From positions 832,982 to 896,981 of the forward strand of contig CANMRT010000001.1 of the NCBI GenBank assembly GCA_947500415.1: a stretch of DNA of 64,000 bases, in the 5' to 3' direction. A program made the position numbers and the translations under genes. The stretch comes from an uncultured Roseicyclus sp. GTDB taxonomy: Bacteria > Pseudomonadota > Alphaproteobacteria > Rhodobacterales > Rhodobacteraceae. A model generated the notes under the pieces. It was not told where the DNA came from, ran no database searches, and saw nothing but the letters and a program-made list of their open reading frames with translations. Shown one piece after another: positions 7,921-16,956 of the stretch (positions are counted from its first letter, which is position 1; each line of letters begins with the position of its first letter).

Positions 7921-9138
7921 CTACTGCGACGTTACCTGTGCCTCGCGTCGAATGGTGTAAAGGATCGCCACGACGCCAAGGACCGCCGTCGTCAGCATCA
8001 TGAACAGCAGCGGATAGGCCCCGTAGGCCCCAGTGAGTGCAACGCCGGCCAGCGCAGACAGGCTCGCCCCGCCCGCCAGCATGATCGCGCCACCAAGGCC
8101 AGAGGCTGTGCCAGCAAGGTGGGGACGGACCGACAACATGCCAGAGGTGGCGTTGGGTAGGACCATACCGTTGCCGAGGCCGACGAAGGTGGTGAAGCCG
8201 AAGAAAACGTAGGCGTTCTCGAGGCCCGCAAGGAACAGCAGGAGCGCCGCGCCGAGACCGATCACCGTCAACGCCGCGCCGTAAAGGATCATGCGGTTGA
8301 TGCCGAGCGTCGTGGAATAGCGACCCGAGATGCCATTGCCGAAGAAGTAGCCCAAGGCCGGGGCCCCGAAGAAGAGGCCGACCTGCGAGGCGGACAGGCC
8401 AAAGACCTCGGAGCCTACGAAGGGTGCGCCCCCGAGGTAGGAAAAGAAGGCCCCGGACGCGAAAGCAGCACAGGCGCAGTAGCCCCAGAAGCGGCGGGAC
8501 GCGAGCAATTCGGGGTATTCGCGGAATTGTGCGGCGAAGCTTGCACCGGTCGTTTGTGCCGTTTCGCCGAGATCCTTGTAGGTCAGCGCCATGATCGCCG
8601 CGCCGAGGATCAGCAACAGCCAGAAGTTGGCCTGCCAGCCGAGAGTCTCATCCAGCAAGCCGCCGATGGCGGGTCCGATCATCGGCACGATGGCCATGCC
8701 CATGGTCACATATCCGATCTGCGAGGCCGCGTTTTCAGCGTCGTTCATGTCGCGTACCACAGCGCGGCCAAGGACCAGGCCCACTACAATGACCGCCTGC
8801 ATCATGCGGAAAAACAGGAAAACCTCGATGCTTGAGGCAAGCAGGCAGCCGACGGTTGCCAGTAAAAACAGGGCCATGCCGCCCAGAATGACGGGCCGAC
8901 GGCCAAAGCGGTCTGAGATCGGGCCGATCAGCACCTGAAGCACTGCGTTTACGCCCAAGTAGAGCGACACCGACAGTTGCATGACCTTGTATTCGGTGTC
9001 GAAGAACGTCGTCATCGCGGGCAGCGACGGCAGGAAGATGTTCATCGACAGCGCGCCGAGGCCCGTCATCACGATCAGCGTGAAAATGTGCGGAGGGGTG
9101 GTTCGGTCGAGAAACCGAACGCTCGCGTGCGTGCTCAT
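7921..9138 (-). CDS. Bcr/CflA-type MFS drug transporter
   Basis: A 405-residue protein with twelve predicted membrane segments. The N-terminal LGALSMNIFLPSLPAM and the loop motif GPISDRFGRRPVIL place it in the DHA1 family, Bcr/CflA branch, proton-driven multidrug exporters of the inner membrane. It is transcribed away from pccB across a 177-bp gap containing TTTGC-type elements and reads toward pccR. Whether it belongs to the propionate regulon or is a bystander is not clear; export of an organic acid or of a toxic intermediate would be a guess. Confidence 0.88.
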   Translation of the reverse strand: MSTHASVRFLDRTTPPHIFTLIVMTGLGALSMNIFLPSLPAMTTFFDTEYKVMQLSVSLYLGVNAVLQVLIGPISDRFGRRPVILGGMALFLLATVGCLLASSIEVFLFFRMMQAVIVVGLVLGRAVVRDMNDAENAASQIGYVTMGMAIVPMIGPAIGGLLDETLGWQANFWLLLILGAAIMALTYKDLGETAQTTGASFAAQFREYPELLASRRFWGYCACAAFASGAFFSYLGGAPFVGSEVFGLSASQVGLFFGAPALGYFFGNGISGRYSTTLGINRMILYGAALTVIGLGAALLLFLAGLENAYVFFGFTTFVGLGNGMVLPNATSGMLSVRPHLAGTASGLGGAIMLAGGASLSALAGVALTGAYGAYPLLFMMLTTAVLGVVAILYTIRREAQVTSQ

Positions 9139-9197
9139 TGGGCCAGAGGTAGGCGACCCGGCGGGAGAGGTCCAGATGCCGAGGAGATGTATACCGA

Positions 9198-9295
9198 TTT
9201 GCTAATTAGCTAACACCAAGACTTCACTGCGAATGAATTTGCAAATATGCAGGATCGGGCTGGCCCCGACACCGCGACGGCCCTAGTTTGCGCAA
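9198..9295. promoter_or_regulatory. PccR-type elements in the pccB promoter region
   Basis: Three related elements lie upstream of pccB: TTTGCTAATTAGCTAA at 9198-9213, a perfect TTTGCAAA at 9238-9245, and TTTGCGCAA at 9287-9295. TTTGCAAA matches the element described for PccR control of pccB in Rhodobacter sphaeroides. The last copy is close enough to the start codon to overlap the transcript start. The gap is shared with the divergent MFS gene. Confidence 0.6.
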
Positions 9296-9315
9296 CAATC
9301 GAAGGGGGACAGGTC

Positions 9316-10848
9316 ATGAAAGACATCGTCGAACAGCTGGATGAGCGCCGCGGTCATGCGCGGTTGGGCGGAGGCGAAAAGCGGATTGCAGCGCAGCACG
9401 CCAAAGGCAAGCTGACGGCACGCGAACGCATCGAGCTGTTGCTGGATGAGGGCAGCTTTGAAGAATACGATATGTTCGTGGCTCACCGCTCCACTGAGTT
9501 CGGGATGGAGGGCAATCGCCCGCCCGGTGATGGTGTGGTGACCGGATGGGGCACGGTGAACGGGCGTCAGATTTACGTGTATTCGCAGGACTTTACGGTT
9601 CTGGGCGGCTCCGTGTCGGAAACCCACGGGGCTAAGATTTGCAAGATCATGGATATGGCGATGCAGAACGGCGCGCCGGTTGTCGGGATCAACGATTCCG
9701 GTGGGGCGCGCATTCAGGAAGGCGTCGACTCGCTGGCCGCCTATGGCGAGGTCTTCCAGCGCAATATCGAAGCCTCCGGTGTGGTGCCGCAGATCTCAAT
9801 GATTATGGGGCCATGCGCGGGTGGGGCCGTCTATTCCCCCGCGATGACCGACTTCATCTTCATGGTGAAGGATTCGTCCTACATGTTCGTGACCGGCCCC
9901 GATGTCGTGAAAACCGTGACGAATGAAGTGGTGACGGCCGAGGAATTGGGCGGCGCGTCTACCCACACCAAGAAATCCTCGGTCGCCGACGGGGCGTTTG
10001 AGAATGACGTCGAGGCCCTGATCGAAGTGCGGCGGCTGATTGATTTCCTGCCGCTTTCGAACCGCGAAAAGCCGCCCGTTCGACCCTTCTTTGATAGCCC
10101 GGACCGGATCGAGGAAAGCCTTGATACGCTGGTGCCCGCGAACCCCAACCAGCCTTACGATATGAAAGAGCTGATCGAGAAGATCGCCGATGAGGGCGAT
10201 TTCTACGAAATCCAGCGCGACTTCGCGGGCAACATCATCACCGGCTTCATCCGGCTTGAGGGGCAGACCGTTGGCGTTGTGGCCAATCAACCTATGGTGC
10301 TAGCCGGGGTGCTCGACATCGACAGCGCGCGGAAGGGCGCGCGGTTCGTGAGGTTCTGTGATTGCTTCGAAATCCCGATCCTGTCGTTGGTAGATGTTCC
10401 AGGCTTCCTGCCCGGCACAGCGCAAGAATACGACGGTGTCATCAAGCACGGCGCGAAGTTGCTGTTCGCCTATGGCGAGGCGACGGTGCCGAAGGTCACG
10501 GTGATCACGCGCAAGGCCTATGGCGGGGCCTATGTGGTTATGGCCTCCAAACACTTGAAGGCCGATGTGAACTACGCCTGGCCCACGTCTGAGATTGCAG
10601 TGATGGGGGCTAAAGGTGCGGTGGAAATCCTTCATCGCGCCGATCTGGGTGATGCAGACAAGATCGCAGCGCATACGGCGGAATATGAGGATCGCTTCGC
10701 TAACCCCTTTGTCGCGGCGGAGCGCGGTCATATCGATGAGGTCATCCAGCCCCATTCAACGCGTCGGCGCGTGTGCCGGGCCTTTGCCTCGCTGCGGCGG
10801 AAAAGCCAGACGCGACCTTGGAAGAAACACGACAACATTCCTTTGTGA
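9316..10848 (+). CDS. pccB: Propionyl-CoA carboxylase beta subunit
   Basis: A 510-residue carboxyltransferase. The N-terminal and C-terminal crotonase-like halves are complete: [14 protein letters not shown] and [14 protein letters not shown] in the first, [20 protein letters not shown] and [16 protein letters not shown] in the second. With PccA it adds biotin-bound CO2 to propionyl-CoA, giving (S)-methylmalonyl-CoA in the cytoplasm; in these bacteria the route also closes the ethylmalonyl-CoA pathway for acetate growth. The start at 9316 follows a GGGGGA ribosome site and gives the usual length. PccR-type elements lie upstream. A 12-bp gap separates it from the next small gene. Confidence 0.97.
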   Translation: MKDIVEQLDERRGHARLGGGEKRIAAQHAKGKLTARERIELLLDEGSFEEYDMFVAHRSTEFGMEGNRPPGDGVVTGWGTVNGRQIYVYSQDFTVLGGSVSETHGAKICKIMDMAMQNGAPVVGINDSGGARIQEGVDSLAAYGEVFQRNIEASGVVPQISMIMGPCAGGAVYSPAMTDFIFMVKDSSYMFVTGPDVVKTVTNEVVTAEELGGASTHTKKSSVADGAFENDVEALIEVRRLIDFLPLSNREKPPVRPFFDSPDRIEESLDTLVPANPNQPYDMKELIEKIADEGDFYEIQRDFAGNIITGFIRLEGQTVGVVANQPMVLAGVLDIDSARKGARFVRFCDCFEIPILSLVDVPGFLPGTAQEYDGVIKHGAKLLFAYGEATVPKVTVITRKAYGGAYVVMASKHLKADVNYAWPTSEIAVMGAKGAVEILHRADLGDADKIAAHTAEYEDRFANPFVAAERGHIDEVIQPHSTRRRVCRAFASLRRKSQTRPWKKHDNIPL

Positions 10849-10860
10849 GGGCGCGAAAGC

Positions 10861-11277
10861 ATGACCCGTATCCTTGTTTTCATCGCCGGCGTTGCGCTTG
10901 TGGGACTCGCAATCGTCTGGTTCCTCGCGGATCCCGGTGAGCCTGATATCTGCCCGATACAAGACAACCGGACCGGGCCTTCGGGGCATGTTCTGTCGCT
11001 GTGTGATGTCCTTTACGAGGTGCAGCCCAACAACGATATCTGGGCCGTGGTCCGGGTGGTTGACGGAGAGCGTGACGCCAACGCGGGCCAGGACGATCAC
11101 GACTGGGTCTGCGAGACCTGGGGCATTGCCGCGCTGGAGAAGGAGCCACGGCCGCAACGGATCGTGGTGCAGATCATGGCTGAGGCGTTCCTGCGTGGTG
11201 AGCCCGCGCCAGGGATAACTCAGGCGATCGAGGCTTACTCGGAAGATGACGGTGCCTGCGTGTGGGAGCTTTTGTGA
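10861..11277 (+). CDS. Small membrane-anchored protein of unknown function
   Basis: A 138-residue protein with one N-terminal hydrophobic segment (residues 4-23), probably a membrane anchor or uncleaved signal, then a soluble domain with four cysteines and the stretch VLYEVQPNNDIWAVVRVVDGERD. It starts 12 bp after pccB and is surely co-transcribed. Rhodobacterales genomes commonly carry small unknown genes between pccB and pccA. I do not recognise the family. Two cysteine pairs outside the membrane would fit periplasmic disulfides. Confidence 0.72.
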   Translation: MTRILVFIAGVALVGLAIVWFLADPGEPDICPIQDNRTGPSGHVLSLCDVLYEVQPNNDIWAVVRVVDGERDANAGQDDHDWVCETWGIAALEKEPRPQRIVVQIMAEAFLRGEPAPGITQAIEAYSEDDGACVWELL

Positions 11278-11401
11278 TGTTCCCTCAATCGCTTGCCTGT
11301 CTTCCTTCATCCAAATCCCTTGGTGATGCAACTGAGTCACATCCCAAAGGACTTTGTGGAAAGGTCTGTGGAGAAACTGTGAGCCGATGTATCGTCCGCC
11401 C

Positions 11402-11623
11402 CAGCTGCGCAAATGCAGCTGTACCTCGGATCGTGGCCGGGTCGCCCGGCTTAGCGTCGGCTGGCCCGGTCACACCGCGAGGCAACAAGAAGAAGAAAAC
11501 GACACAGACGGGTTTGCAGACACCGTCCATGTCGCAACGGCAGGTCCTGAGGCACTATCCCCCAGTGTGCCCGAGCAGGACGTTCCCCTTGACCGGGCGA
11601 GGCGTGAGTCTTGCCCGGTTTTT
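11402..11623 (+). ncRNA. Possible structured RNA in the pccB-pccA gap
   Basis: The 457 bases between 11278 and 11734 carry no convincing coding frame but contain ordered hairpins: perfect 7-bp arms at 11402-11408 with 11415-11421, 6-bp GC arms at 11436-11441 with 11445-11450, and a terminator-like hairpin at 11592-11623. A small RNA or a processed 3-prime end of the pccB transcript is possible. No promoter was recognised, so this is tentative. Confidence 0.25.
11592..11623 (+). terminator. Probable intrinsic terminator after the pccB unit
   Basis: Arms ACCGGGC (11592-11598) and GCCCGGT (11613-11619) enclose a 14-base loop and lead into TTTT (11620-11623). It lies 314 bases after the last recognised gene of the pccB unit, consistent with a long 3-prime region or a separate small RNA. 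Confidence 0.6.
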
Positions 11624-11734
11624 CCATGCGTGGGCATCGCCATGCTGAAACATCGCGGCTTTCCCGGGCGGCTTCCCGGTACGGATTTCCAATTTACAAT
11701 TCGTCGCGATAACAAGTGCGGCGCCACCAAGCTA

Positions 11735-12007
11735 ATGGCGCGCGAGCGATATGCCGATCGTAGGCCTGCCGACCGGCGCGCGGACGCCGGTTTCATCGAG
11801 GCACTGTGGCTGCATTTCGGGGATGAGCCATTTGAGCGTGGCAACCTGGATGCAGGCCGCCTGAGCTGGCTGTTCGAGCGTGAGGTAATCCCCGCCGAGG
11901 ACCCATTCGACCCTAAAAGCTACGACGCGCTTTTGCGCATCGATGAAGGTCGTGCGCGCGCCGCCTTCCCCGAAGCCTTCGATGGCAATGGCATTTGGGC
12001 GGGGTGA
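11735..12007 (+). CDS. Hypothetical 90-residue protein
   Basis: The frame encodes about 90 residues, beginning MARERYADRRPADRRADAGF, with a compact segment around FERGNLDAGRLSWLFEREVIP and AEDPFDPKSYDALL that looks like a real folded domain, rich in Asp, Glu and Arg. The frame is open further upstream to 11354 but crosses the hairpin at 11592-11623, so a later start is preferred; 11642 is an alternative. No ribosome site is clear. It could be a small gene between pccB and pccA or chance coding. I do not recognise a family. Confidence 0.45.
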   Translation: MARERYADRRPADRRADAGFIEALWLHFGDEPFERGNLDAGRLSWLFEREVIPAEDPFDPKSYDALLRIDEGRARAAFPEAFDGNGIWAG

Positions 12008-12183
12008 TCGGCATGTTTTCGCCAGCGGTTAACCATAATGAGCGGCCCATCGCGCACGACCTGACACATCGCGTCGCCCCCCTTTCGCACCCCGGATTTC
12101 CTGTCATGGTCAGTGTGCCGACCACTGTCCCCAGTTGTTTTTACCCGGTCGGCACCCACAAGACGTGTTACCCTTCCCCTATA

Positions 12184-12222
12184 AGGCGGTCGGCTGGTTC
12201 GCCCAACCGACCGCCTTTTTTT
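12184..12222 (+). terminator. Intrinsic terminator in the 12.0-12.3 kb gap
   Basis: A perfect 10-bp stem (AGGCGGTCGG at 12184-12193 with CCGACCGCCT at 12207-12216) is followed by seven T residues. It lies 176 bases after the small hypothetical gene. The rest of the 310-bp gap (12008-12317) shows no supported gene; a short RNA ending here is possible. Confidence 0.85.
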
Positions 12223-12317
12223 GTCCAGTGCCTACTGGTGGAATACCGGACTTATCCACAGGGCAAAAAGCGTGTAGAAGCGGTTACACGAGGTCATTCG
12301 ACAGGAGACGCATCAAA

Positions 12318-12518
12318 ATGCGCACCAAACTTACAATCACCGCAATCTTTACCGCCATGCTCGCCGTTTCGGGCTGTGTCGCGTCCGATCTTGAACGGGC
12401 AGGCGTTGGCGCCGTTGTTGGCGGCGTCGGAACTGCCGTTGTCGGCGGATCGGTCGCCACGGGCGTTGTCGTGGGCGCCGCAGCGGGCGCACTGTGCGAC
12501 GACGTCAACCTCTGCTGA
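12318..12518 (+). CDS. Small glycine-rich lipoprotein
   Basis: A 66-residue protein with Lys4, a hydrophobic stretch and a lipobox around residues 16-20 (AVSGC), so it should be lipidated at Cys20. The mature part is a Gly/Ala/Val-rich segment (GVGAVVGGVGTAVVGGSVATG) of glycine-zipper type, ending CDDVNLC. Such small lipoproteins resemble entericidin or YMGG-type zipper proteins of the envelope, roles unclear. An ACAGGAGA ribosome site precedes the ATG at a good distance. A hairpin terminator follows. It stands as a single-gene unit just before pccA. Confidence 0.78.
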   Translation: MRTKLTITAIFTAMLAVSGCVASDLERAGVGAVVGGVGTAVVGGSVATGVVVGAAAGALCDDVNLC

Positions 12519-12585
12519 GGTTGCCAAGGCAAGCGCGCACTTTGCTGATACGGATCGCAGTTTAGCTGCGGTCCCATTGAATTCA

Positions 12586-12624
12586 AAAGGCCATCCGGGC
12601 GCTGACAGCGCCGGGGTGGCCTTT
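12586..12624 (+). terminator. Hairpin terminator after the small lipoprotein gene
   Basis: Almost the whole of 12586-12624 folds back: AAAGGCCA with TGGCCTTT as the outer 8-bp stem, and GGCGC with GCGCC as the inner stem. The T tract after it is weak (CTTTGTCGTTT), so termination may be partial, allowing some read-through into pccA 46 bases later. Confidence 0.6.
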
Positions 12625-12669
12625 GTCGTTTGGGCGGGCTCCAAGACCCGCAAGGAAGGGACGTAAACC

Positions 12670-14706
12670 ATGTTCAAAAAACTGCTGATCGCAAACCGGG
12701 GCGAGATTGCTTGCCGCGTCATCAAAACCGCCAAACGCATGGGGATCCCGACGGTTGCAGTCTATTCCGACGCCGACGCGCAGGCGTTGCATGTGAAGAT
12801 GGCTGATGAAGCGATCCACATCGGCCCGCCGCCCGCCGCCGAAAGCTACATCGTGATCGACAAGATCATGCAGGCGATCCGCGACAGCGGCGCGGATGCG
12901 GTCCACCCAGGCTATGGTTTTCTGTCCGAGAACAAGGCTTTCGCCGAGGCGCTGGAGGCCGAAGGCGTTGCATTCGTTGGCCCACCTGCTTCTGCGATTG
13001 AAAGCATGGGGGACAAGATCACCTCCAAGAAAATCGCGCAGGACGCAGGTGTTTCAACCGTTCCGGGTCACATGGGCCTGATCGAGGACGCGGCGGAAGC
13101 CATCAAGATCTCGGGCGAAATCGGTTATCCCGTCATGCTGAAAGCCTCCGCAGGCGGCGGCGGCAAGGGCATGCGGATTGCATGGAACGAGGGCGAGGTG
13201 GCCGAGGGCTTCCAGGCGTCGAAGAACGAGGCGGCCAGCAGCTTCGGTGACGACCGCATGTTCATTGAAAAGTTCGTCACTCAGCCACGGCACATCGAAA
13301 TTCAGGTTCTGGCGGACAAGCATGGCAATGCGATCTATCTGGGGGAGCGCGAATGCTCCATCCAGCGGCGCAACCAGAAGGTCATCGAAGAGGCGCCGTC
13401 GCCCTTCCTGGATGAAGCCACCCGCAAGGCGATGGGCGAAGAGGCCGTCGCACTGGCGCAGGCCGTCGGATATTCCAGTGCCGGTACGGTGGAGTTCATC
13501 GTCGACGGGGACCGGAACTTCTATTTCCTTGAGATGAACACGCGCCTTCAGGTGGAACATCCGGTGACGGAGCTCATCACCGGCGTCGATCTGGTGGAAC
13601 AGATGATCCGCGTGGCGGCTGGCGAAAAACTCCCCATAGCGCAGGAGGATGTGACGCTGACGGGATGGGCCATCGAAAGCCGCCTTTATGCCGAAGACCC
13701 GTACCGCAATTTCCTGCCGTCCATCGGCCGTCTGACCCGTTATCGCCCCCCGGCGGAAGTCGCTGCCGGGCCGATGAAAGACAAGTGGCTGCAAGAGGTT
13801 CCGCAGGCTGAGACGGCGGTGCGCAACGACACCGGCGTCTATGAGGGCGGTGAGATTTCCATGTATTACGATCCGATGATCGCGAAGCTGTGCTCGTGGG
13901 GCGAAGATCGTGAAACGGCTCTGGAGGCGATGCGTGTCGCCTTGGACAGCTTCGAAGTCGAAGGGATTGGTCACAACCTGCCGTTCCTGAGCGCGGTCAT
14001 GGATCACCCGAAATTTGCCAGCGGCAACATGACCACCGCCTTCATTGCCGAAGAATACCCCGAAGGATTTGACGGTGTCGCCTTGCCAGACGCAGCCCTG
14101 CAACGTGTGGCCGCAGCGGCCGCTGCCATGCACCGTGTCGCCGAAATCCGACGTACCCGGGTATCTGGCCGGATGGACAACCACGAACGCCGTGTTGGCA
14201 CCGAATGGGTCGTGACCGCCCAGGGCCAGCGGTTCGATGTGTCGATTGAGGCCGATCACGAGGGCTCAACAGTTACCATCGACGGTACGCCTGTGCGCGT
14301 CGCAAGCAACTGGACACCGGGCGATCAATTGGCGCAGCTGGACGTCGACGGTGTGCCCTTGGTCTTGAAGGTCGGCAAATTGCCCGGTGGGTTCCGCCTG
14401 CGCACCCGTGGAGCCGATCTGAAGGTGCATGTGCGCAGCCCCCGGCAAGCGGAGCTGGCCGAGCTGATGCCCGAAAAACTGCCGCCCGATACATCAAAGA
14501 TGCTGCTCTGCCCGATGCCGGGTCTGGTGGTGAAACTTGATGTGGCCGAGGGCGACGAAGTGCAGGAAGGCCAAGCGCTCTGCACTGTTGAGGCAATGAA
14601 GATGGAAAACATCCTGCGCGCCGAGAAAAAGGGTGTGGTGACGAAGATCAACGCCGGCGCAGGTGACAGCCTGGCCGTGGACGACGTGATTATGGAGTTC
14701 GAATGA
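12670..14706 (+). CDS. pccA: Propionyl-CoA carboxylase alpha (biotin) subunit
   Basis: A 678-residue biotin-dependent carboxylase subunit. Residues 1-450 are biotin carboxylase (ANRGEIACRVIKTAKRMG, the ATP-grasp glycine loop KASAGGGGKGMRIA, and EMNTRLQVEHPVTE). Residues 480-600 are the linking BT region, and the C-terminal biotinyl domain carries the biotinylation motif EAMKMEN with the acceptor Lys about 35 residues from the end. It carboxylates its own biotin with ATP and bicarbonate, and PccB transfers the CO2 to propionyl-CoA. Length fits the bacterial PccA norm (about 665). A small membrane protein gene starts four bases after its stop. Confidence 0.97.
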   Translation: MFKKLLIANRGEIACRVIKTAKRMGIPTVAVYSDADAQALHVKMADEAIHIGPPPAAESYIVIDKIMQAIRDSGADAVHPGYGFLSENKAFAEALEAEGVAFVGPPASAIESMGDKITSKKIAQDAGVSTVPGHMGLIEDAAEAIKISGEIGYPVMLKASAGGGGKGMRIAWNEGEVAEGFQASKNEAASSFGDDRMFIEKFVTQPRHIEIQVLADKHGNAIYLGERECSIQRRNQKVIEEAPSPFLDEATRKAMGEEAVALAQAVGYSSAGTVEFIVDGDRNFYFLEMNTRLQVEHPVTELITGVDLVEQMIRVAAGEKLPIAQEDVTLTGWAIESRLYAEDPYRNFLPSIGRLTRYRPPAEVAAGPMKDKWLQEVPQAETAVRNDTGVYEGGEISMYYDPMIAKLCSWGEDRETALEAMRVALDSFEVEGIGHNLPFLSAVMDHPKFASGNMTTAFIAEEYPEGFDGVALPDAALQRVAAAAAAMHRVAEIRRTRVSGRMDNHERRVGTEWVVTAQGQRFDVSIEADHEGSTVTIDGTPVRVASNWTPGDQLAQLDVDGVPLVLKVGKLPGGFRLRTRGADLKVHVRSPRQAELAELMPEKLPPDTSKMLLCPMPGLVVKLDVAEGDEVQEGQALCTVEAMKMENILRAEKKGVVTKINAGAGDSLAVDDVIMEFE

Positions 14707-14710
14707 TCCG

Positions 14711-15310
14711 GTGACCGACTGGGACGCGCGCATATGGCAGGCGGTTGTCGCCGGCGTTTTCATCGGGCTGGGATGGTTCGTGAACGGCTGGCTTGTGCGC
14801 CGCGACGCGGCCGCACTGCGCGCCGAAAAGCTGCGGGACATGCACCGCGCGATTTATGCGGAGATTGGGAATTACCTCGCCAACCTCTGGGATGAAGCGC
14901 GCCTTGATGCCTATGCCAAGGCAATGCTGGAGCGGATGCGTGCGGATGCCGACTTCGTTCCTTTCATCCCGCAAGAGAAAAGCGACACCCTATTCGAGTC
15001 GCTCACGCCCGACATCCACGTCCTGCCGCGTTACACGATTGACCCGATTGTCGCCTACTACAGCCAGGTGCGCGCCATTTCGGCCCTGATCGATGATATG
15101 CGAGGCGAAGGGTTCAAAGGCATGTCGCAGGATCGGCGCATGGCGATGTATGCGGATTACATAGACATGAAGAAGCAGGCCCTGCAATTCGGGCGCTACG
15201 CAAATGCTATGATTACCGCCTATGCCGACGGTGGGGCAGATCGCGCCAAGGCCGAAGCCAAGCGGTTCAGTAACCCGGTTGCGGACCCGTCCGACCGGTT
15301 ACAGGGATAG
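14711..15310 (+). CDS. Membrane-anchored protein of unknown function downstream of pccA
   Basis: A 199-residue protein with one N-terminal membrane segment (about residues 9-28) followed by RR and a long helical, charged cytoplasmic domain with YAEIGNYLANLWDEA and YYSQVRAISALIDDM. The start is GTG, four bases after the pccA stop, so translation is probably coupled. I do not recognise a family. The position suggests co-expression with the carboxylase but gives no function. Confidence 0.75.
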   Translation: MTDWDARIWQAVVAGVFIGLGWFVNGWLVRRDAAALRAEKLRDMHRAIYAEIGNYLANLWDEARLDAYAKAMLERMRADADFVPFIPQEKSDTLFESLTPDIHVLPRYTIDPIVAYYSQVRAISALIDDMRGEGFKGMSQDRRMAMYADYIDMKKQALQFGRYANAMITAYADGGADRAKAEAKRFSNPVADPSDRLQG

Positions 15311-15401
15311 GTGTGTAGGTGTTTTTGTCCACGTCACATCCTTTCGGTGTCCATACCCAGAATATAAGCGCGCGCGCGAGCTTTCACAAGCGCGGCGCCA
15401 A

Positions 15402-15893
15402 TTATCCGCCCTGCCGCAGCTCTTCTTGCCGCAGTTGGAAATTGTCGATGGCACGGATGATTTCACGCACATCACGCGGGGCCGGGCGCCGCATGCCGAC
15501 GGTGCCATCCTTCGCCACAACCACAATGGAAAACCCGCGTGGACGCAGGGCTGTGCGGATCTCGGACCGGGCCGAAGGGTCGGTGTCGAAGATGACCACG
15601 ACGTCACGCTCCAAAAGCGCCTCGGGGCGTTGGGTCAACAGCTCCATCTGTTCGATGAAACGCGGGTCTGCGGGCGTGTCCGCGAACACGACAACGGGCC
15701 GGGCAATCCACTGGAATTCCTCCAGCGTCAGCCCCTCAGCGCTACGTGGCGCAAGCGGGTCTAGCTCAAGCTCGACAACCTCGGCCTCAACCTCTTCGGC
15801 CAAGGCAAGGGTCGCATCGCTGGCCTCCTGCGCGGTTAAGGGCAGGGGCATCAGGGCCAGAAGGGCCAACGGGATCAGGATCTTGGGTCGCAT
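15402..15893 (-). CDS. Secreted DUF4174-like protein
   Basis: A 163-residue protein with a clear signal peptide (about residues 1-21, ending LPLTAQ), an acidic linker of alternating Glu and Val, and a DUF4174-type domain beginning LEEFQWIARPVVVFAD, followed by RDVVVIFDTD and a strand pattern reading GFSIVVVAKDGTVGMRRPAP. The domain resembles a thioredoxin-like fold without the CxxC pair; its role is unknown and the location is periplasmic. It is divergent from the sulfotransferase-like gene across 145 bp. The Met at 15893 gives the signal peptide at the right place. Confidence 0.78.
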   Translation of the reverse strand: MRPKILIPLALLALMPLPLTAQEASDATLALAEEVEAEVVELELDPLAPRSAEGLTLEEFQWIARPVVVFADTPADPRFIEQMELLTQRPEALLERDVVVIFDTDPSARSEIRTALRPRGFSIVVVAKDGTVGMRRPAPRDVREIIRAIDNFQLRQEELRQGG

Positions 15894-16038
15894 GGGTCCT
15901 CCAGTTGCAACAGATATAGGCAGCCCGAGTGCGATTTCGAAGGGATTAACGCACGGGAATGCCGTGTTGACCGGATATTCATGGGTTTGGCGGAAAAAGG
16001 GCGGTGATGCGACCTGTATTCCGCGAAAGGCCCGGGCC

Positions 16039-16956
16039 ATGGATGTGATCCTGCATGTCGGCGCACACCGCACCGCAACCACGACGTTTCAACGCCACGT
16101 TGCGGCCAATCGTGACTCTCTGACAAAGGCGCGGACGGTGTTTTGGGGACCAAAAATCACCAGGGGCGGGCTGTTTCGGAATATGACAAACGGCAGTGCG
16201 CCTATCCTGCCATGGCAGGCCAAGCGGATGCGCAAACGCGTGGCGCTGCGGGTAGAGGCGCTGCGCCAAGACGGTGTGCGCCGCCTGATCCTGAGTGATG
16301 AGAACATGTTGGGGTGCCTGCGCACCGGGCTGGAAGAGACCGGGCTTTATCCGGGTGCCGGGAAAAGGATTGGCGGAATTGCGCAAGCCTTTCAGGGGCA
16401 TAGGGTGACCATCGGCCTGGGCGTGCGGTGCTATTCCAATTGGTGGTCCTCGGCATTGGCTTTTCGCCTGATGCGCGGCGGACCCCTGCCGCGCGCGACC
16501 CTGCGGGAGCATATGGTCACGCAACCGCGCCGTTGGCGGAAAGTGGTGGAAGAGATTGCGCGCGCCGTACCCGATGCCCGGCTCGTGGTCTGGACCCACG
16601 AGGCGCTGGCCTCAAGCCCGCAAACCGTGCTGCAGGCTTTGGCGGGGGTGGAGACGCGCCCGGCCAGCTTGCCTATCCTGAACGCCTCCCCCCGCGCCAC
16701 GGACCTGCGCCGCTTCATGCGCGATTGCGATGTGGATGCAGACGAATTTTCATGGCCCGCCGACGGACGTTTCATGCCCTTCGAGCCCTATGAGGCCGAG
16801 GTGCTGCGGGCCCAATACCAAGACGACCTGACCTGGCTGGCCAAAGGGGCTGGCGGGTTGGCCGACTACATAGATGCGACGCAGGCAGAGACCCGCGCGC
16901 TGACAGTTGATGGAAGAGGATCATCCGATGACGGAGAAAACCGATACCTGGCGTGA
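16039..16956 (+). CDS. Sulfotransferase-like protein
   Basis: A 305-residue protein starting [20 protein letters not shown], a P-loop-like 5-prime-phosphosulfate binding motif as in PAPS-dependent sulfotransferases and related families of Rhodobacterales. A later segment, [13 protein letters not shown], matches the usual second strand. The acceptor is unknown; a cell-surface polysaccharide is a reasonable guess, and PAPS could come from the Sat-CysC fusion at 41.8-43.8 kb. The stop lies 29 bases inside the next gene, methylmalonyl-CoA mutase. The start at 16039 is the first Met before the motif. Confidence 0.7.
   Translation: MDVILHVGAHRTATTTFQRHVAANRDSLTKARTVFWGPKITRGGLFRNMTNGSAPILPWQAKRMRKRVALRVEALRQDGVRRLILSDENMLGCLRTGLEETGLYPGAGKRIGGIAQAFQGHRVTIGLGVRCYSNWWSSALAFRLMRGGPLPRATLREHMVTQPRRWRKVVEEIARAVPDARLVVWTHEALASSPQTVLQALAGVETRPASLPILNASPRATDLRRFMRDCDVDADEFSWPADGRFMPFEPYEAEVLRAQYQDDLTWLAKGAGGLADYIDATQAETRALTVDGRGSSDDGENRYLA

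Noticed and set aside
11354-12007. A 217-codon frame that would extend the small hypothetical gene upstream
   Set aside because: It crosses the hairpin terminator at 11592-11623, and its first part is low-complexity without protein-like features.
13054-14259. Long open frame opposite pccA (similar cases opposite methylmalonyl-CoA mutase 16772-18052, yebC 1303-2067, MORN gene 40087-41043)
   Set aside because: All lie wholly opposite well-supported genes and give His- or Arg-rich, unfolded-looking translations.
16907-16927. Earlier TTG/ATG start for methylmalonyl-CoA mutase
   Set aside because: The ATG at 16928 has a ribosome site at good spacing, and the extra residues are not typical of the family.
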